Positions 1 to 9,455 of a stretch of 64,000 bases of DNA are shown here, in pieces. The stretch's first letter is position 1, and each line of letters starts with the position of its first letter. A program made the position numbers and the translations under genes. A model generated the notes under the pieces. That model saw only the letters and a program-made list of their open reading frames with translations. It searched no databases and was not told the origin of the DNA. The stretch covers positions 2,369,501 through 2,433,500 of the forward strand of contig JAOSJL010000001.1 in the NCBI GenBank assembly GCA_027494115.1, read 5' to 3'. Origin of the DNA: Acidimicrobiia bacterium. GTDB lineage: Bacteria; Actinomycetota; Acidimicrobiia; IMCC26256; JAOSJL01.

Positions 1-341
1 GAGGTGTGGCGACCGTTCTCAATGAGCTCGCCGCGTCCGCCGGTGTCACCATCACCATCGACGACGAGGCGGTTCCCGTCCAGGACCCTGTCCGCGCAGC
101 CTGTGAGACGCTCGGAATCGATCCCCTCTACGTCGCGAACGAGGGCGTATGCGTCGCGATGGTCGGATCGGACAGCTCCGACGCCGTCGTGGCGGCCGCC
201 CGAGAGCATCCAATCGGAAGGCAGGCTGTTGCTATCGGGCGGGTGGAATCGGGCCCCGCCGCGGTGCACCTGCGCACGGGCCTCGGCGTCACGCGCCCGC
301 TCCTGATGCTCACCGCCGATCAACTACCTCGGATCTGCTGA
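1..341 (+). CDS. hypE: Hydrogenase maturation protein HypE, C-terminal part (cut by window edge)
   Basis: HypE dehydrates the thiocarboxamide on its own C-terminal cysteine to a thiocyanate and passes the cyanide to iron during [NiFe] hydrogenase assembly in the cytoplasm. The visible reading frame continues to the left edge, so only about the last 112 residues are present. It matches the AIRS-C half of the family (ATVLNELA, DPLYVANEG, HPIGR) and ends in the diagnostic PRIC, whose final Cys carries the modification. The GTG at position 6 is not the true start. The other hyp genes and the hydrogenase must lie upstream of the window. Confidence 0.9.
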   Translation, partial: GVATVLNELAASAGVTITIDDEAVPVQDPVRAACETLGIDPLYVANEGVCVAMVGSDSSDAVVAAAREHPIGRQAVAIGRVESGPAAVHLRTGLGVTRPLLMLTADQLPRIC

Positions 342-357
342 TCGCGGAACCCACTGG

Positions 358-792
358 TCAGGGTTGCCCCGCTGATTCGGGCACGATGACCACAGGGCAC
401 GGCGCGTGATGCGCGCACTGGCTGCTCACAGAGCCCAACAGCAGGCTCGAAAAACCGCCGCGTCCTCGGGAGCCCACCACGAGCAGGTCGGCATCCTGTG
501 CGACGTCGACGAGCACACGGGCCGCCGGGCCCTCGATCACACGCACCTCGGGGTCGAGCCCCGGCGCGCATTCCGCTGCGATCGTCGCGCCGAGTTCCTC
601 GGCGTCTTCGCGCAGGGCGTCCCACCAATCGGTAGCACCCCACACAGGAGCGCTCCCATCGATCAGAACAGGGATCTCCCACGCGGCGACGATGACGAGC
701 GGGCAGTCCCGCATGGCCGACTCGCCGGCAGCCCACTCCACGGCTCGACGGGAGCCGTCCGAGCCGTCCGTTCCGACCACGATCTCGTTCAT
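358..792 (-). CDS. Universal stress protein (UspA family)
   Basis: This is a single-domain UspA protein of 144 residues, the usual length. It begins MNEIVVGTDGSDGSRRAVEW and ends with the ATP-binding pattern G-x2-G-x9-G-S/T, visible as GSRGRGGFSSLLLGS near residues 112-126, so it probably binds ATP. Members accumulate in stress, stationary phase or hypoxia; the specific role here is unknown. It is convergent with hypE and lies 29 bases downstream of the DHOD-like gene on the same strand, so it may be the last gene of the nifJ operon. That would fit an energy-limitation response. Confidence 0.9.
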   Translation of the reverse strand: MNEIVVGTDGSDGSRRAVEWAAGESAMRDCPLVIVAAWEIPVLIDGSAPVWGATDWWDALREDAEELGATIAAECAPGLDPEVRVIEGPAARVLVDVAQDADLLVVGSRGRGGFSSLLLGSVSSQCAHHAPCPVVIVPESAGQP

Positions 793-821
793 GACTCGAC
801 CTCCGGTTCTGTGTGGGAGCC

Positions 822-1847
822 CTATCGCGGCTGGAAGCGGCTGGCGTAGCGCGTGAGTGAGTGGACGTAGTTGGCGCGTTCGTAGACGGAGGGATCGGGC
901 ACGCGTGCCCGGCTGACACTTCCCCGAAGTTGAGCAACGGACTCGTACTCGTGTTCAGTGAGCCACTCGGTCAGTTCCGCCTCGATTCCGGTGAGTGCCG
1001 CCGCACCGCCCTTCAACACGGCCGACGTCGTCATGGCGACATCGGCCCCCACGAGGAGTGCCTTCGCCGCATCGAGACCCGAATGCACGCCACCGGAGAC
1101 TGCCAGTGAGGCATCGACGCTGCTGAAGAGCATCCCGGTCCAGCGCAATGGTAGGCCCAGAGCCTGCGGGGTGCTGAGGTCTACGGGGAGATGGAGTTCC
1201 AGCGTGTCGAGATCCACGTCGAGACGGGTGAAGCGGTTGAACAGCACGAGCCCACTTGCTCCGGCATCGACGAGCCGACGAGCGAGATGGCCGAACGACG
1301 TGAAGTACGGCGAGAGCTTCACCGCCACGGGGATGTCGACCGAGGCGACAACCGCTTCGACCAACTCCAGGTACCGCCCCTCGACAACATCCGGAGAATC
1401 CGACGGATCGGCGGCGAGGAGGTATTCGTTGAGCTCCAACGCGTCGGCGCCCGCCTGTTCACACAGATGGGCATAGTGCGCCCACCCGCCCAGTGTCGTG
1501 CCGTTCAGGCTCGCGATCACCGGAATCGAAAGCCGCTCGCGGGCTTCTCCGAGTAGGCCCAGATACCGCTCGGGGCCCGTGTTGTAGTCGGTCACCTCGG
1601 GCACGAAGGACAGGGCCTCGCCGAAACTCTCACTCCCCGCATCGAGGTAGGCCTGGACCTCGACCTGATCGTGGGTGAGTTGTTCCTCGAACAGGGACGG
1701 AAGAACGACGGCGGCAGCACCCGCCGCTTCCAGGCGCACCATCCCATCGACGGTGCCGGTAGCGGGCGATGCAGACGCCACGAGGGGCGAACGCAGCTCC
1801 AGACCCAGGTACCGGGTCCTGAGATCGGGTACGTGCGATGAGCTCAC
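822..1847 (-). CDS. Dihydroorotate dehydrogenase-like protein paired with NifJ
   Basis: This is a 341-residue FMN-type TIM-barrel protein of the dihydroorotate dehydrogenase-like family (N-terminal LGLELRSPLVASASPATG; AVKLSPYFTSFGHLARRL; LAVSGGVHSGLDAAKALLVG for the phosphate-binding end). Members commonly sit directly beside nifJ and are thought to handle electrons or a linked substrate rather than pyrimidine synthesis; the real reaction is not established. The start overlaps the nifJ stop by four bases (ATGA), so the two genes are translationally coupled. A true pyrD role is possible but less likely, because no other pyrimidine gene is nearby. Confidence 0.85.
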   Translation of the reverse strand: MSSSHVPDLRTRYLGLELRSPLVASASPATGTVDGMVRLEAAGAAAVVLPSLFEEQLTHDQVEVQAYLDAGSESFGEALSFVPEVTDYNTGPERYLGLLGEARERLSIPVIASLNGTTLGGWAHYAHLCEQAGADALELNEYLLAADPSDSPDVVEGRYLELVEAVVASVDIPVAVKLSPYFTSFGHLARRLVDAGASGLVLFNRFTRLDVDLDTLELHLPVDLSTPQALGLPLRWTGMLFSSVDASLAVSGGVHSGLDAAKALLVGADVAMTTSAVLKGGAAALTGIEAELTEWLTEHEYESVAQLRGSVSRARVPDPSVYERANYVHSLTRYASRFQPR

Positions 1848-4800
1848 GAGTCGTCCTCCTCGTGTGGGGAGACCTGGGGGACACTTCGTTCGACACCGGC
1901 GAGCTGCTCGTAGAAACGCCAGCGTTCATCGATATCGGCCTGGGCCAGCTCCGCGAGCTGTTCGGCGCGATCGGGGTCGGAGCGGGCCAGGACGGCGAAG
2001 CGCGCTTCTGCTCGGGCGAAGTCACGGAACGGGGTCGCGGGCGTGTGCGAGTCGAGATGGAAGGGGTGCTCGTGCTCCGCTGTTCCCGGATGGAAGCGAT
2101 ACAGGGGCCAGTAGCCGCTGCGCACCGCGTCCTTCTGGTGGTTCATCGACCGTGACATGTCGATCCCATGGGCAATGCACGTGGAATAGGCGATCACGAG
2201 CGACGGGCCCGGCCACGCGTCGGCTTCGAGGAGTGCCTTGACCGACTGGACGTCGTTGCCACCGAGAGCGATCTGCGCGACGTAGACGTTGCCGTACGCC
2301 CTGGCGATCGCTCCGAGGTCCTTCTTCGGGGTGTCCTTGCCCGCAGCGGCGAACTTGGCCACCGCCGCGCGTGGCGTCGCCTTCGATGCCTGTCCGCCGG
2401 TGTTCGAGTAGACCTCGGTATCGAGCACGAGGACGTTGACATCACGGCCCGAGGCGAGAGTGTGGTCGAGGCCACCGAATCCGATGTCGTAGGCCCATCC
2501 GTCGCCACCGACGATCCAGACACTCGTTCGCAACAGCCGTCCGACCACGCTGAGGAGGCGCACCGCCTCGGGGTTGTCTCTCAGGGCGTCGAGTCGCGAC
2601 CGCAACGCCTCGATGCGGTTGCGCTGCTCGGCGATCTCGGCCTCGGTGGACTGGTCGGCCTCGAGGATCTCCGTCGCCAGATCAGAACCGACTGTGGGGG
2701 AGAGCGCGCGTAGGAGCTCTTCGGCCTGGGAGGCATGCCGCTCGATCCCCAGACCGATTCCGAGTCCGAACTCGGCGTTGTCCTCGAAGAGCGAGTTCGA
2801 CCACGCGGGACCGCGCCCGTCTGCGTTCGCCGACCACGGTGTCGTCGGAAGGTTCCCTCCGTAGATCGAGGAGCAACCAGTGGCGTTCGCCACCACGAGA
2901 CGCTCGCCGAAGAGTTGGGTGAGGAGCTTGAGGTAGGGCGTCTCCCCACATCCGGCGCACGCACCGGAAAACTCGAACAGCGGTTCGAGAACCTGGGAGC
3001 CCTTGACCGAGTCGTGGGCGAGCAGGCTCCGATCGATCTCGGGTAGTGCAAGGAACCGCTCGAAACGCTCACGTTCGACGTCACGGTGGGCGTCGGCCCT
3101 CTCCATGTTGATGGCCTTGTGACGAACCTCGGACTTGCTCTTCGCCGGGCAGACGTCGACACAGATCCCGCATCCCGTGCAGTCGTCGGGTGCCACCTGG
3201 ATCGTCAGCGCCATGTCGTCGACCTCGCGCGATCGAAACGCCTTGGTGGGGAGCTCACCGGACACGGTCTCGAGCGCGTCGGGTTCGTACACCTTCATGC
3301 GGATCGCCGCGTGGGGGCAGACCAAGGCGCACTTCCCGCAGTCGATGCAGATCTCCGGATCCCAGATCGGGATCTCGCGGGCCAGGCGCCTCTTCTCGAA
3401 CGCGGCGGTCCCCGTCGGGAATGTTCCGTCGACGGGCAACGCGCTGACAGGAAGGAGGTCACCCTCACCGGCGAGCAGGCGGGCCGTGACACGTCGCACG
3501 AAGTCGGGCGCATCGTCGGGAATGCGGCTTCGACGGCGGATCGGGCTGGACGGTGCCGCGGGGACCTCGACCCGGGCGAGAGCATCGAGTGCCCTGTCAA
3601 CCGCCCCACAGTTCCGCCGAATCACCTCGGAGCCCGCCTTCGCATAGGCCTTTTCGATCGCTTCCTTCACGTGCACGAGAGCCATGTCGGTGTCGAGAAC
3701 ATCGGTCAGCGCGAAGAAACAGGTCTGCATGACGGTGTTGATACGCCCGCCGAGACCGAGATCGTCCGCGATGGCGTGAGCGTCCACGACACGGACATCG
3801 AGATCCTTGGCGATGACGTCTTCCTGAACCTCGAGGGGGAGCCGATCCCACACCTCATCCACCGGATAGGGGGCGTTGAGCAGGAACGTCGCGCCCCGCC
3901 GCGCCGTCGCAAGGACATCGAGGTCGTCGAGAAGGGAGAACTGGTGACACGCCACGAAATCGGCTTCCTCCACCAGATACGTGGAGTCGATCGGGTCGGG
4001 TCCGAAGCGCAGATGCGACACCGTCGTGGCTCCGGCCTTCCGCGAGTCATAGACGAAGTAACCCTGGGCTTCGAGACCCGCCTGCTCCCCGATGATCTTG
4101 ATGGTCGACTTGTTGGCACTCACCGTTCCGTCGGAGCCGAGTGCGTAGAAAACGGCTCGCGTGAGTGCCGCATCGGTTCGGAACTCCTCGTCGACGGACA
4201 GGCTCGTCCACGTGACGTCATCGGTGATCCCCAGTGTGAAACGACGCCGCGGCTCAGATTGCCCGAGCTCATCCAGCGCCGCCTTCACCATCGCGGGTGT
4301 GAACTCCTTGGAGGAGAGCCCGTAACGACCACCGATGACCGGTATCGGTGCGGCGAGTCGACCGGTGGAAGCCGCTTCGGCGAGCACGGCGGCGACGTCG
4401 GTGAACAAGGGCTCGCCGACGGCCCCCGGCTCCTTCGTTCGATCCAGCACGGCGACGGCACGGGTCGTGTCGGGAAGCGCATCGAGAAGTGCGTCGGTGG
4501 GGAACGGCCGGAAGAGCCGGATCACGGCGACCCCGACGCGCTCACCGTTTGAAGCAAGTGCGCGCACGGCTTCCCGGGCCGCCCCTGCTCCGGAGCCCAT
4601 CAGCACGACGACCCGCTCGGCATCCGGTGCCCCCTCATAGTCGACGAGTCCGTAGCGGCGACCTGTTCGCGAGACGAGACGCTCCATGCGGTCGGCGACG
4701 ATGTCGGGGAGAGCCTCATGGAAGGGGTTTGCCGCCTCGCGCGCCTGGAAGAACACATCCGGGTTCTGCGCCGAGCCGCGAAGAACCGGCTTCTCGGGGT

Positions 4801-5446
4801 CGAGGCCCCGTGCCCGGTGGGCGAGGAGATCGTCATCGTCGACAAGAGCACGAAGGTCGTCGTCCTCGAGGATCCGGATCGTGTCGATTTCGTGCGACGT
4901 ACGGAAGCCGTCGAAGAAGTGGAGGAACGGAATCCGACCTGCCAGTGTCGATGCGTGGGCCACGGCAGCGAAGTCGTGGGCCTCCTGCACCGATGACGAG
5001 CAGAGCATGGCGCAGCCCGTCGAGCGAGCGGCCATGACATCACTGTGGTCACCGAAGATCGACAGCGCGTGGGTGGCGACTGTCCGGGCGGCGACGTGCA
5101 CGACCGCGGGGGTCAGCTCGCCCGCGATCTTGAAAAGATTGGGAATCATGAGAAGCAGACCCTGCGACGCCGTGAACGTGGTTCCGAGTGCGCCTTCGGT
5201 CACGGCACCATGCAGCGTGCCCGCCGCACCGCCTTCCGCCTGCATCTCGATGACCTCGGGAACCGTACCCCACAGATTTCGGCGTCCGGCGACCGACCAC
5301 GCGTCAGCGTGCTCGCCCATGGGGGAGGCAGGCGTGATCGGGTAGATCGCGATGACTTCACTCAGGGCGTGGGCGACGCGCGCCACAGCCTCGTTCCCGT
5401 CGAGGCAGGCTCGGGTCTCCGTCGGCGTCGTCAACAGCTCCGGCAT
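1844..5446 (-). CDS. nifJ: Pyruvate:ferredoxin (flavodoxin) oxidoreductase NifJ
   Basis: NifJ oxidatively decarboxylates pyruvate with CoA to acetyl-CoA and CO2 and reduces ferredoxin. This is the fused single-chain form of about 1,200 residues. In order it shows the pyrimidine-binding domain (AIYPITPASPMGEHADAW), the transketolase-C-like domain II, the gamma domain, a 2x[4Fe-4S] insert (CIDCGKCALVCPHAAI and CTGCGICVDVCPAKS), and the TPP domain with CAGCGETPY, GGDGWAYDIGFGG and YSNTGGQASKATPR. The start is placed at MPELL (5446); a longer frame to 5494 adds 16 residues without family similarity. The gene overlaps the DHOD-like gene and diverges from ppsA across about 165 bases. An oxygen-sensitive enzyme like this suggests anoxic or micro-oxic growth. 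Confidence 0.95.
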   Translation of the reverse strand: MPELLTTPTETRACLDGNEAVARVAHALSEVIAIYPITPASPMGEHADAWSVAGRRNLWGTVPEVIEMQAEGGAAGTLHGAVTEGALGTTFTASQGLLLMIPNLFKIAGELTPAVVHVAARTVATHALSIFGDHSDVMAARSTGCAMLCSSSVQEAHDFAAVAHASTLAGRIPFLHFFDGFRTSHEIDTIRILEDDDLRALVDDDDLLAHRARGLDPEKPVLRGSAQNPDVFFQAREAANPFHEALPDIVADRMERLVSRTGRRYGLVDYEGAPDAERVVVLMGSGAGAAREAVRALASNGERVGVAVIRLFRPFPTDALLDALPDTTRAVAVLDRTKEPGAVGEPLFTDVAAVLAEAASTGRLAAPIPVIGGRYGLSSKEFTPAMVKAALDELGQSEPRRRFTLGITDDVTWTSLSVDEEFRTDAALTRAVFYALGSDGTVSANKSTIKIIGEQAGLEAQGYFVYDSRKAGATTVSHLRFGPDPIDSTYLVEEADFVACHQFSLLDDLDVLATARRGATFLLNAPYPVDEVWDRLPLEVQEDVIAKDLDVRVVDAHAIADDLGLGGRINTVMQTCFFALTDVLDTDMALVHVKEAIEKAYAKAGSEVIRRNCGAVDRALDALARVEVPAAPSSPIRRRSRIPDDAPDFVRRVTARLLAGEGDLLPVSALPVDGTFPTGTAAFEKRRLAREIPIWDPEICIDCGKCALVCPHAAIRMKVYEPDALETVSGELPTKAFRSREVDDMALTIQVAPDDCTGCGICVDVCPAKSKSEVRHKAINMERADAHRDVERERFERFLALPEIDRSLLAHDSVKGSQVLEPLFEFSGACAGCGETPYLKLLTQLFGERLVVANATGCSSIYGGNLPTTPWSANADGRGPAWSNSLFEDNAEFGLGIGLGIERHASQAEELLRALSPTVGSDLATEILEADQSTEAEIAEQRNRIEALRSRLDALRDNPEAVRLLSVVGRLLRTSVWIVGGDGWAYDIGFGGLDHTLASGRDVNVLVLDTEVYSNTGGQASKATPRAAVAKFAAAGKDTPKKDLGAIARAYGNVYVAQIALGGNDVQSVKALLEADAWPGPSLVIAYSTCIAHGIDMSRSMNHQKDAVRSGYWPLYRFHPGTAEHEHPFHLDSHTPATPFRDFARAEARFAVLARSDPDRAEQLAELAQADIDERWRFYEQLAGVERSVPQVSPHEEDDS

Positions 5447-5612
5447 CGATTCCCTTTGCTTCTCCCCGTGTCGCTGTGCATCGCCTTCCTGCATCGTCGT
5501 GCTGTGTTGACGCTACGCTCGACACCACGCGCGTGAAGGGCCAGAAGACCCGCGGGCCGCAGGCTAACGGCCAAGCCGCACTGCTGACCCGGCCCGGGGG
5601 AGGGAGGATCCG

Positions 5613-7997
5613 GTGGACGATAGGTGGGTTGTCGGCCTCGACGAGGTCGGAATGGACGATGTGTCGGCCGTCGGAGGCAAGAACGCTTCGCTCGGGGAGA
5701 TGATTCGGTCGCTGCAGAGCGAGGGCGTGGACGTCCCCGGCGGATTCGCGACGACGTCGGCCGCGTACCGGGCGTTCGTGCGGGAGAACCGTCTGGATCT
5801 GGTTCTGAAGGAACAGATTGCCGCCCTCGCCGCGGGAGTATCGCTGCGGACGGTCGGAGCCGCCGTGCGGAGGGCCTTCCTCGAGGGCACACTTCCCGAT
5901 GCCCTGGTCGAGGGAGTCAGGGACGCGTACCGGGACCTCGTGCGCGGTAGCCGGGATGCTGAGTCTTCGGGAGAGCTCGACCTCGATGTCGCCGTTCGCT
6001 CCAGCGCCACCGCGGAGGATCTTCCCGATGCCAGCTTCGCCGGCCAACAGGAGACCTATCTCAACGTTCGGGGTCACGATGCGCTGCTGAACAGCATCCG
6101 GCGCTGCTTCGCTTCGCTGTTCACGGACCGGGCAATCGCCTATCGGGAGGAACACGGATTCGATCACACAGAGGTGGCCCTCTCCGTGGGCGTACAGCGG
6201 ATGATCAGAGCGGGTACGGGTGCCTCGGGCGTCATGTTCACACTCGATCCCGAGAGCGGCTTCCCCGGCGTCGTGGTCATCGAAGGCGCGTGGGGCCTGG
6301 GGGAGAACGTGGTGCAAGGTGCAGTGGACCCCGACGCCTTCTGGGTCTTCAAGGGAGCACTCGACGATCCCGCGACCGTCCCGATCATCGATCGGCACAG
6401 AGGCTCGAAAGAACAGCGCATGGTCTACACCGAGGGGGGGACCGTCAACGTTCCGACCTCCGGTGAGGAACGGGCGCGCCTCGTCCTCGCGGACGAGGAA
6501 GTGCTCACGTTGGCGCGCTGGGCGGTAGCGATCGAACGCCACTACGAGCGGCCGATGGACATCGAATGGGCGAAGGAGGGCGATACCGGTCGCTTGTTCA
6601 TCCTCCAGGCACGACCCGAAACCGTCGAGTCCCGTCGCGGCGACGCACTCCAGATGAGTCACCTGACCGAGTCCGGCACCGTGCTGCTCAGCGGGACCGC
6701 CGTGGGCAACGGCATCGCGGTCGGCTCCGTTCGGCGTATCGGTTCTCCCGACGACTTCGGGCGTTTCGAGGACGGCGACATCCTCGTCGCCACCATGACC
6801 GATCCCGACTGGATGCCGATCATGCGCCGGGCCGGGGCGATCGTCACGGACCACGGCGGCCGCACCTGCCACGCCGCCATCGTGAGCAGGGAGCTCGGTG
6901 TACCTGCCGTCGTCGGCACCGGACACGCCACAGCCGAGCTCGCGGAGGACCGGGAGGTGACGGTGTCGTGCGCGGAAGGCCCGACCGGACAGGTCTACGA
7001 GGGCTCTCTCGAATTCGAGACACTCGAGCTGGACGTGACGAAGGTCCCCGAGACACGCACGCGCATCATGCTCAACATCGCCAGCCCCGACGCTGCGTTC
7101 CGCTGGTGGAAGCTACCGGTGCGGGGGATCGGTCTCGCACGGATGGAGTTCGTCATCAACGACGCCATCAAGATCCACCCGATGGCTCTCGCACACCTCG
7201 ACCGGGTATCGGATCCGGACGTGCGCGCCGAGATCACACGCCTGACTCGCGACTACGACGAGCCGAGCGAGTACTTCGTCGACCGACTCACCTCCGGGTT
7301 GGCACGCCTCGCTGCCTCCCAGCATCCCGATCCCGTCATCATCCGGATGAGCGATTTCAAGACGAACGAATACGCCGACCTTCTGGGCGGTACCGACTTC
7401 GAACCCGACGAGGACAATCCGATGATCGGGTTCCGCGGAGCGTCGCGCTACTACGACGACCGCTACCGCGACGGCTTTCGCCTCGAATGCCGCGCCATCC
7501 GCCGGCTGCGCGAACAGCTGGGGCTCGACAACGTCCTCGTGATGATCCCCTTCTGTCGTACGACCTTGGAGGCCGACCGTGTGCTCGAGGTGATGGCCGA
7601 CGAGGGTCTGCGCCGGGGAGAGCACGGCCTCGAGGTGTACGTGATGTGTGAGATCCCCTCCAACGTCGTTCTCGCCGACCAGTTCGCAGAACGGTTCGAC
7701 GGCTTCTCGATCGGCAGCAATGACCTCACCCAACTCGTGCTCGGCGTCGACCGCGACTCCGAGTTGCTCGCCCACCTCTTCGACGAACGCAACGACGCGG
7801 TGGTCACGATGATCCGGCAGGTGATCGAGGTCGCGCACGAGCACGGGCGCAAGGTGGGGATCTGCGGTCAGGCTCCGAGCGACCATCCCGAATTCGCGGA
7901 GTTGCTCGTGGATGCGGGGATCGACTCGATATCGCTCAACCCCGACAGCGTCCTCGCCGTTCAGAGCAGGGTCGCAGAACTGGAAGCCCGCGCCTGA
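5613..7997 (+). CDS. ppsA: Phosphoenolpyruvate synthase
   Basis: PEP synthase converts pyruvate plus ATP to PEP, AMP and phosphate, the first gluconeogenic step from pyruvate. The 794-residue protein has the family's full length and three domains: N-terminal ATP-grasp (VGGKNASLGEM; RSSATAEDLPDASFAGQQET), the phosphohistidine swivel domain (GGRTCHAAIVSRELGVPAVV, catalytic His near residue 420), and the C-terminal PEP/pyruvate TIM barrel (SIGSNDLTQLVLGVDRDS). It starts at a GTG eight bases after a GGAGG-type ribosome site (around 5604). It diverges from nifJ, so acetyl-CoA/pyruvate/PEP interconversion is likely coordinated here. Pyruvate phosphate dikinase is excluded by domain spacing and length. 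Confidence 0.95.
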   Translation: MDDRWVVGLDEVGMDDVSAVGGKNASLGEMIRSLQSEGVDVPGGFATTSAAYRAFVRENRLDLVLKEQIAALAAGVSLRTVGAAVRRAFLEGTLPDALVEGVRDAYRDLVRGSRDAESSGELDLDVAVRSSATAEDLPDASFAGQQETYLNVRGHDALLNSIRRCFASLFTDRAIAYREEHGFDHTEVALSVGVQRMIRAGTGASGVMFTLDPESGFPGVVVIEGAWGLGENVVQGAVDPDAFWVFKGALDDPATVPIIDRHRGSKEQRMVYTEGGTVNVPTSGEERARLVLADEEVLTLARWAVAIERHYERPMDIEWAKEGDTGRLFILQARPETVESRRGDALQMSHLTESGTVLLSGTAVGNGIAVGSVRRIGSPDDFGRFEDGDILVATMTDPDWMPIMRRAGAIVTDHGGRTCHAAIVSRELGVPAVVGTGHATAELAEDREVTVSCAEGPTGQVYEGSLEFETLELDVTKVPETRTRIMLNIASPDAAFRWWKLPVRGIGLARMEFVINDAIKIHPMALAHLDRVSDPDVRAEITRLTRDYDEPSEYFVDRLTSGLARLAASQHPDPVIIRMSDFKTNEYADLLGGTDFEPDEDNPMIGFRGASRYYDDRYRDGFRLECRAIRRLREQLGLDNVLVMIPFCRTTLEADRVLEVMADEGLRRGEHGLEVYVMCEIPSNVVLADQFAERFDGFSIGSNDLTQLVLGVDRDSELLAHLFDERNDAVVTMIRQVIEVAHEHGRKVGICGQAPSDHPEFAELLVDAGIDSISLNPDSVLAVQSRVAELEARA

Positions 7998-8003
7998 CGA
8001 ACC

Positions 8004-9455
8004 TCACACGTCGGGAACCGACCCGATGATCGTTCGCGCCGAACGCCGCGTGTCGTCACGACTCCCCGAGGTGTCGAGAACGTGTGCCTCGGGCCAGGGA
8101 TCGGCGTCGTGGGCGAGACGCGCGGCAATCTGCGGAGTCGCCTGGGACTCGTCGGCTCCGGTTGCCATCCGTGCCCCGATCCTTTCCGCTGCCTCCTCTT
8201 GATCGAGGTCAGTTCGGATCGCGAGAACATCCGCCTTCGCGTTCATCCCGACCGTCTCCGCTTGCCGGCGGTATCGCTCTGCGGTCCAGGATGCGTCGAC
8301 GATCACATTCTCACCGTGCGCCAGAAGCGTCGAGGCGCGATCGAGGATCTCGTCGTAGACGGCATCCTTGGACGCGTCGTCGTACCGGGGGGAGAGTTCG
8401 CGCGCCAGTTCCCGGCGTACGACATCGGACCGGAGGAGCACGAAGCCCGTGTCGTCAGCGAGACCGGCGGCGAGTGTCGACTTCCCGGTCCCCGGCAGCC
8501 CTCCGACCAGGACCAGACGCACCGTGGCCCGACGGGCATGCTCGCGTGCTGCATTGAGCAGGTCGTGGCCTTCGCGCGCTGCTGACTCGTCGCCGGCGAG
8601 TGCCCGCAGGACCGCGACCTTCGAGCGGATCAGAGCCCGGAAGCTCACGTAGTACTCGGTGAGTGAGGCGGGAGAGGTGTCCCCACTGAACTCCCGGTAG
8701 TCGTCGAGCAGGCGGTGCGCGAGATCCGGTCGGCCCAGACGCTCGAGGTCCATGGTGAGGAATGCCACGTCGCACACGACGTCGGCGGCACGGAAGTCGT
8801 CTCGGAACGCCAGGCAGTCGAGGATCTCCGGACCGCTCTCGAGACAGTAGATGTCGGCTGCGAGCAGGTCGCCGTGACCGTCACAGACCGCCCCGTCGGC
8901 GATGCGCCGTTCCAACAACGCCTCACGTCCGGCGAGATAGCGCCGTCCGAGCGCGTCGGTCTCGTCGAGCGTGATGAGCATCTCGGAGTCGAGCGACCCC
9001 AGGAGGTGCTTCAGTTCCGTGACGTTGCCGACCCAGGCCGCGCGGACCGCTTCGGGACGGCCGTGTGCGACGACGCCGGGTGATCGGTCCGCTCCGGCGT
9101 GGAACGCGGCCAGAGTGCGGGCGATGTCGTGGACACATTCGCCCACGTCGGCGCCCTCACGCGCCAGACGCTCGAGAGAACGCTCGGCAGGCATGCGTTC
9201 CATCACGATGACGGGCTCGGCGCGCTCGCTGTTCGGTCCCCGGTAGGTCGCCACCCCCCGGTACACGTCCGGTGCGATTCGGCTGTTCAACGCCACCTCA
9301 CGTTCGCACGCCGCCCATCGCGCTTCGAGCGTCGAGAGATCGACGAAATCGAACGCGACGGGCTTCAACACCTTGTACGCCCGGTCTCCCACGAGGACCA
9401 CGGTCGACAGGTGGGTCTCCGCCACGGCAGGGGACTCCCGGCCGCCACTCGTCAC
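8004..9455 (-). CDS. Aminoglycoside-phosphotransferase-like kinase fused to a P-loop ATPase
   Basis: The 483-residue protein has two domains. Residues 1 to about 310 resemble APH/choline-kinase folds (AYKVLKPVAF with the ATP-binding Lys; the Brenner-like GHGDLLAADIY; LDCLAF in place of the usual metal-binding DFG region). Residues about 320-483 form an AAA_33/zeta-toxin-like kinase with Walker A GLPGTGKSTLAAGLAD. Such fusions are widespread in bacteria and often labelled bifunctional aminoglycoside phosphotransferase/ATP-binding protein, but no substrate is known and antibiotic resistance should not be assumed. It is convergent with ppsA and overlaps the upstream Nfu-like gene by four bases. 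Confidence 0.8.
   Translation of the reverse strand: MTSGGRESPAVAETHLSTVVLVGDRAYKVLKPVAFDFVDLSTLEARWAACEREVALNSRIAPDVYRGVATYRGPNSERAEPVIVMERMPAERSLERLAREGADVGECVHDIARTLAAFHAGADRSPGVVAHGRPEAVRAAWVGNVTELKHLLGSLDSEMLITLDETDALGRRYLAGREALLERRIADGAVCDGHGDLLAADIYCLESGPEILDCLAFRDDFRAADVVCDVAFLTMDLERLGRPDLAHRLLDDYREFSGDTSPASLTEYYVSFRALIRSKVAVLRALAGDESAAREGHDLLNAAREHARRATVRLVLVGGLPGTGKSTLAAGLADDTGFVLLRSDVVRRELARELSPRYDDASKDAVYDEILDRASTLLAHGENVIVDASWTAERYRRQAETVGMNAKADVLAIRTDLDQEEAAERIGARMATGADESQATPQIAARLAHDADPWPEAHVLDTSGSRDDTRRSARTIIGSVPDV

Noticed and set aside
3086..4552. 488-codon plus-strand frame opposite nifJ
   Set aside because: Shadow of nifJ with no family similarity.
8004..9455. Antibiotic-resistance aminoglycoside phosphotransferase
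   Set aside because: Domain fusion and context are those of a chromosomal family with unknown substrate; no resistance claim is supported.
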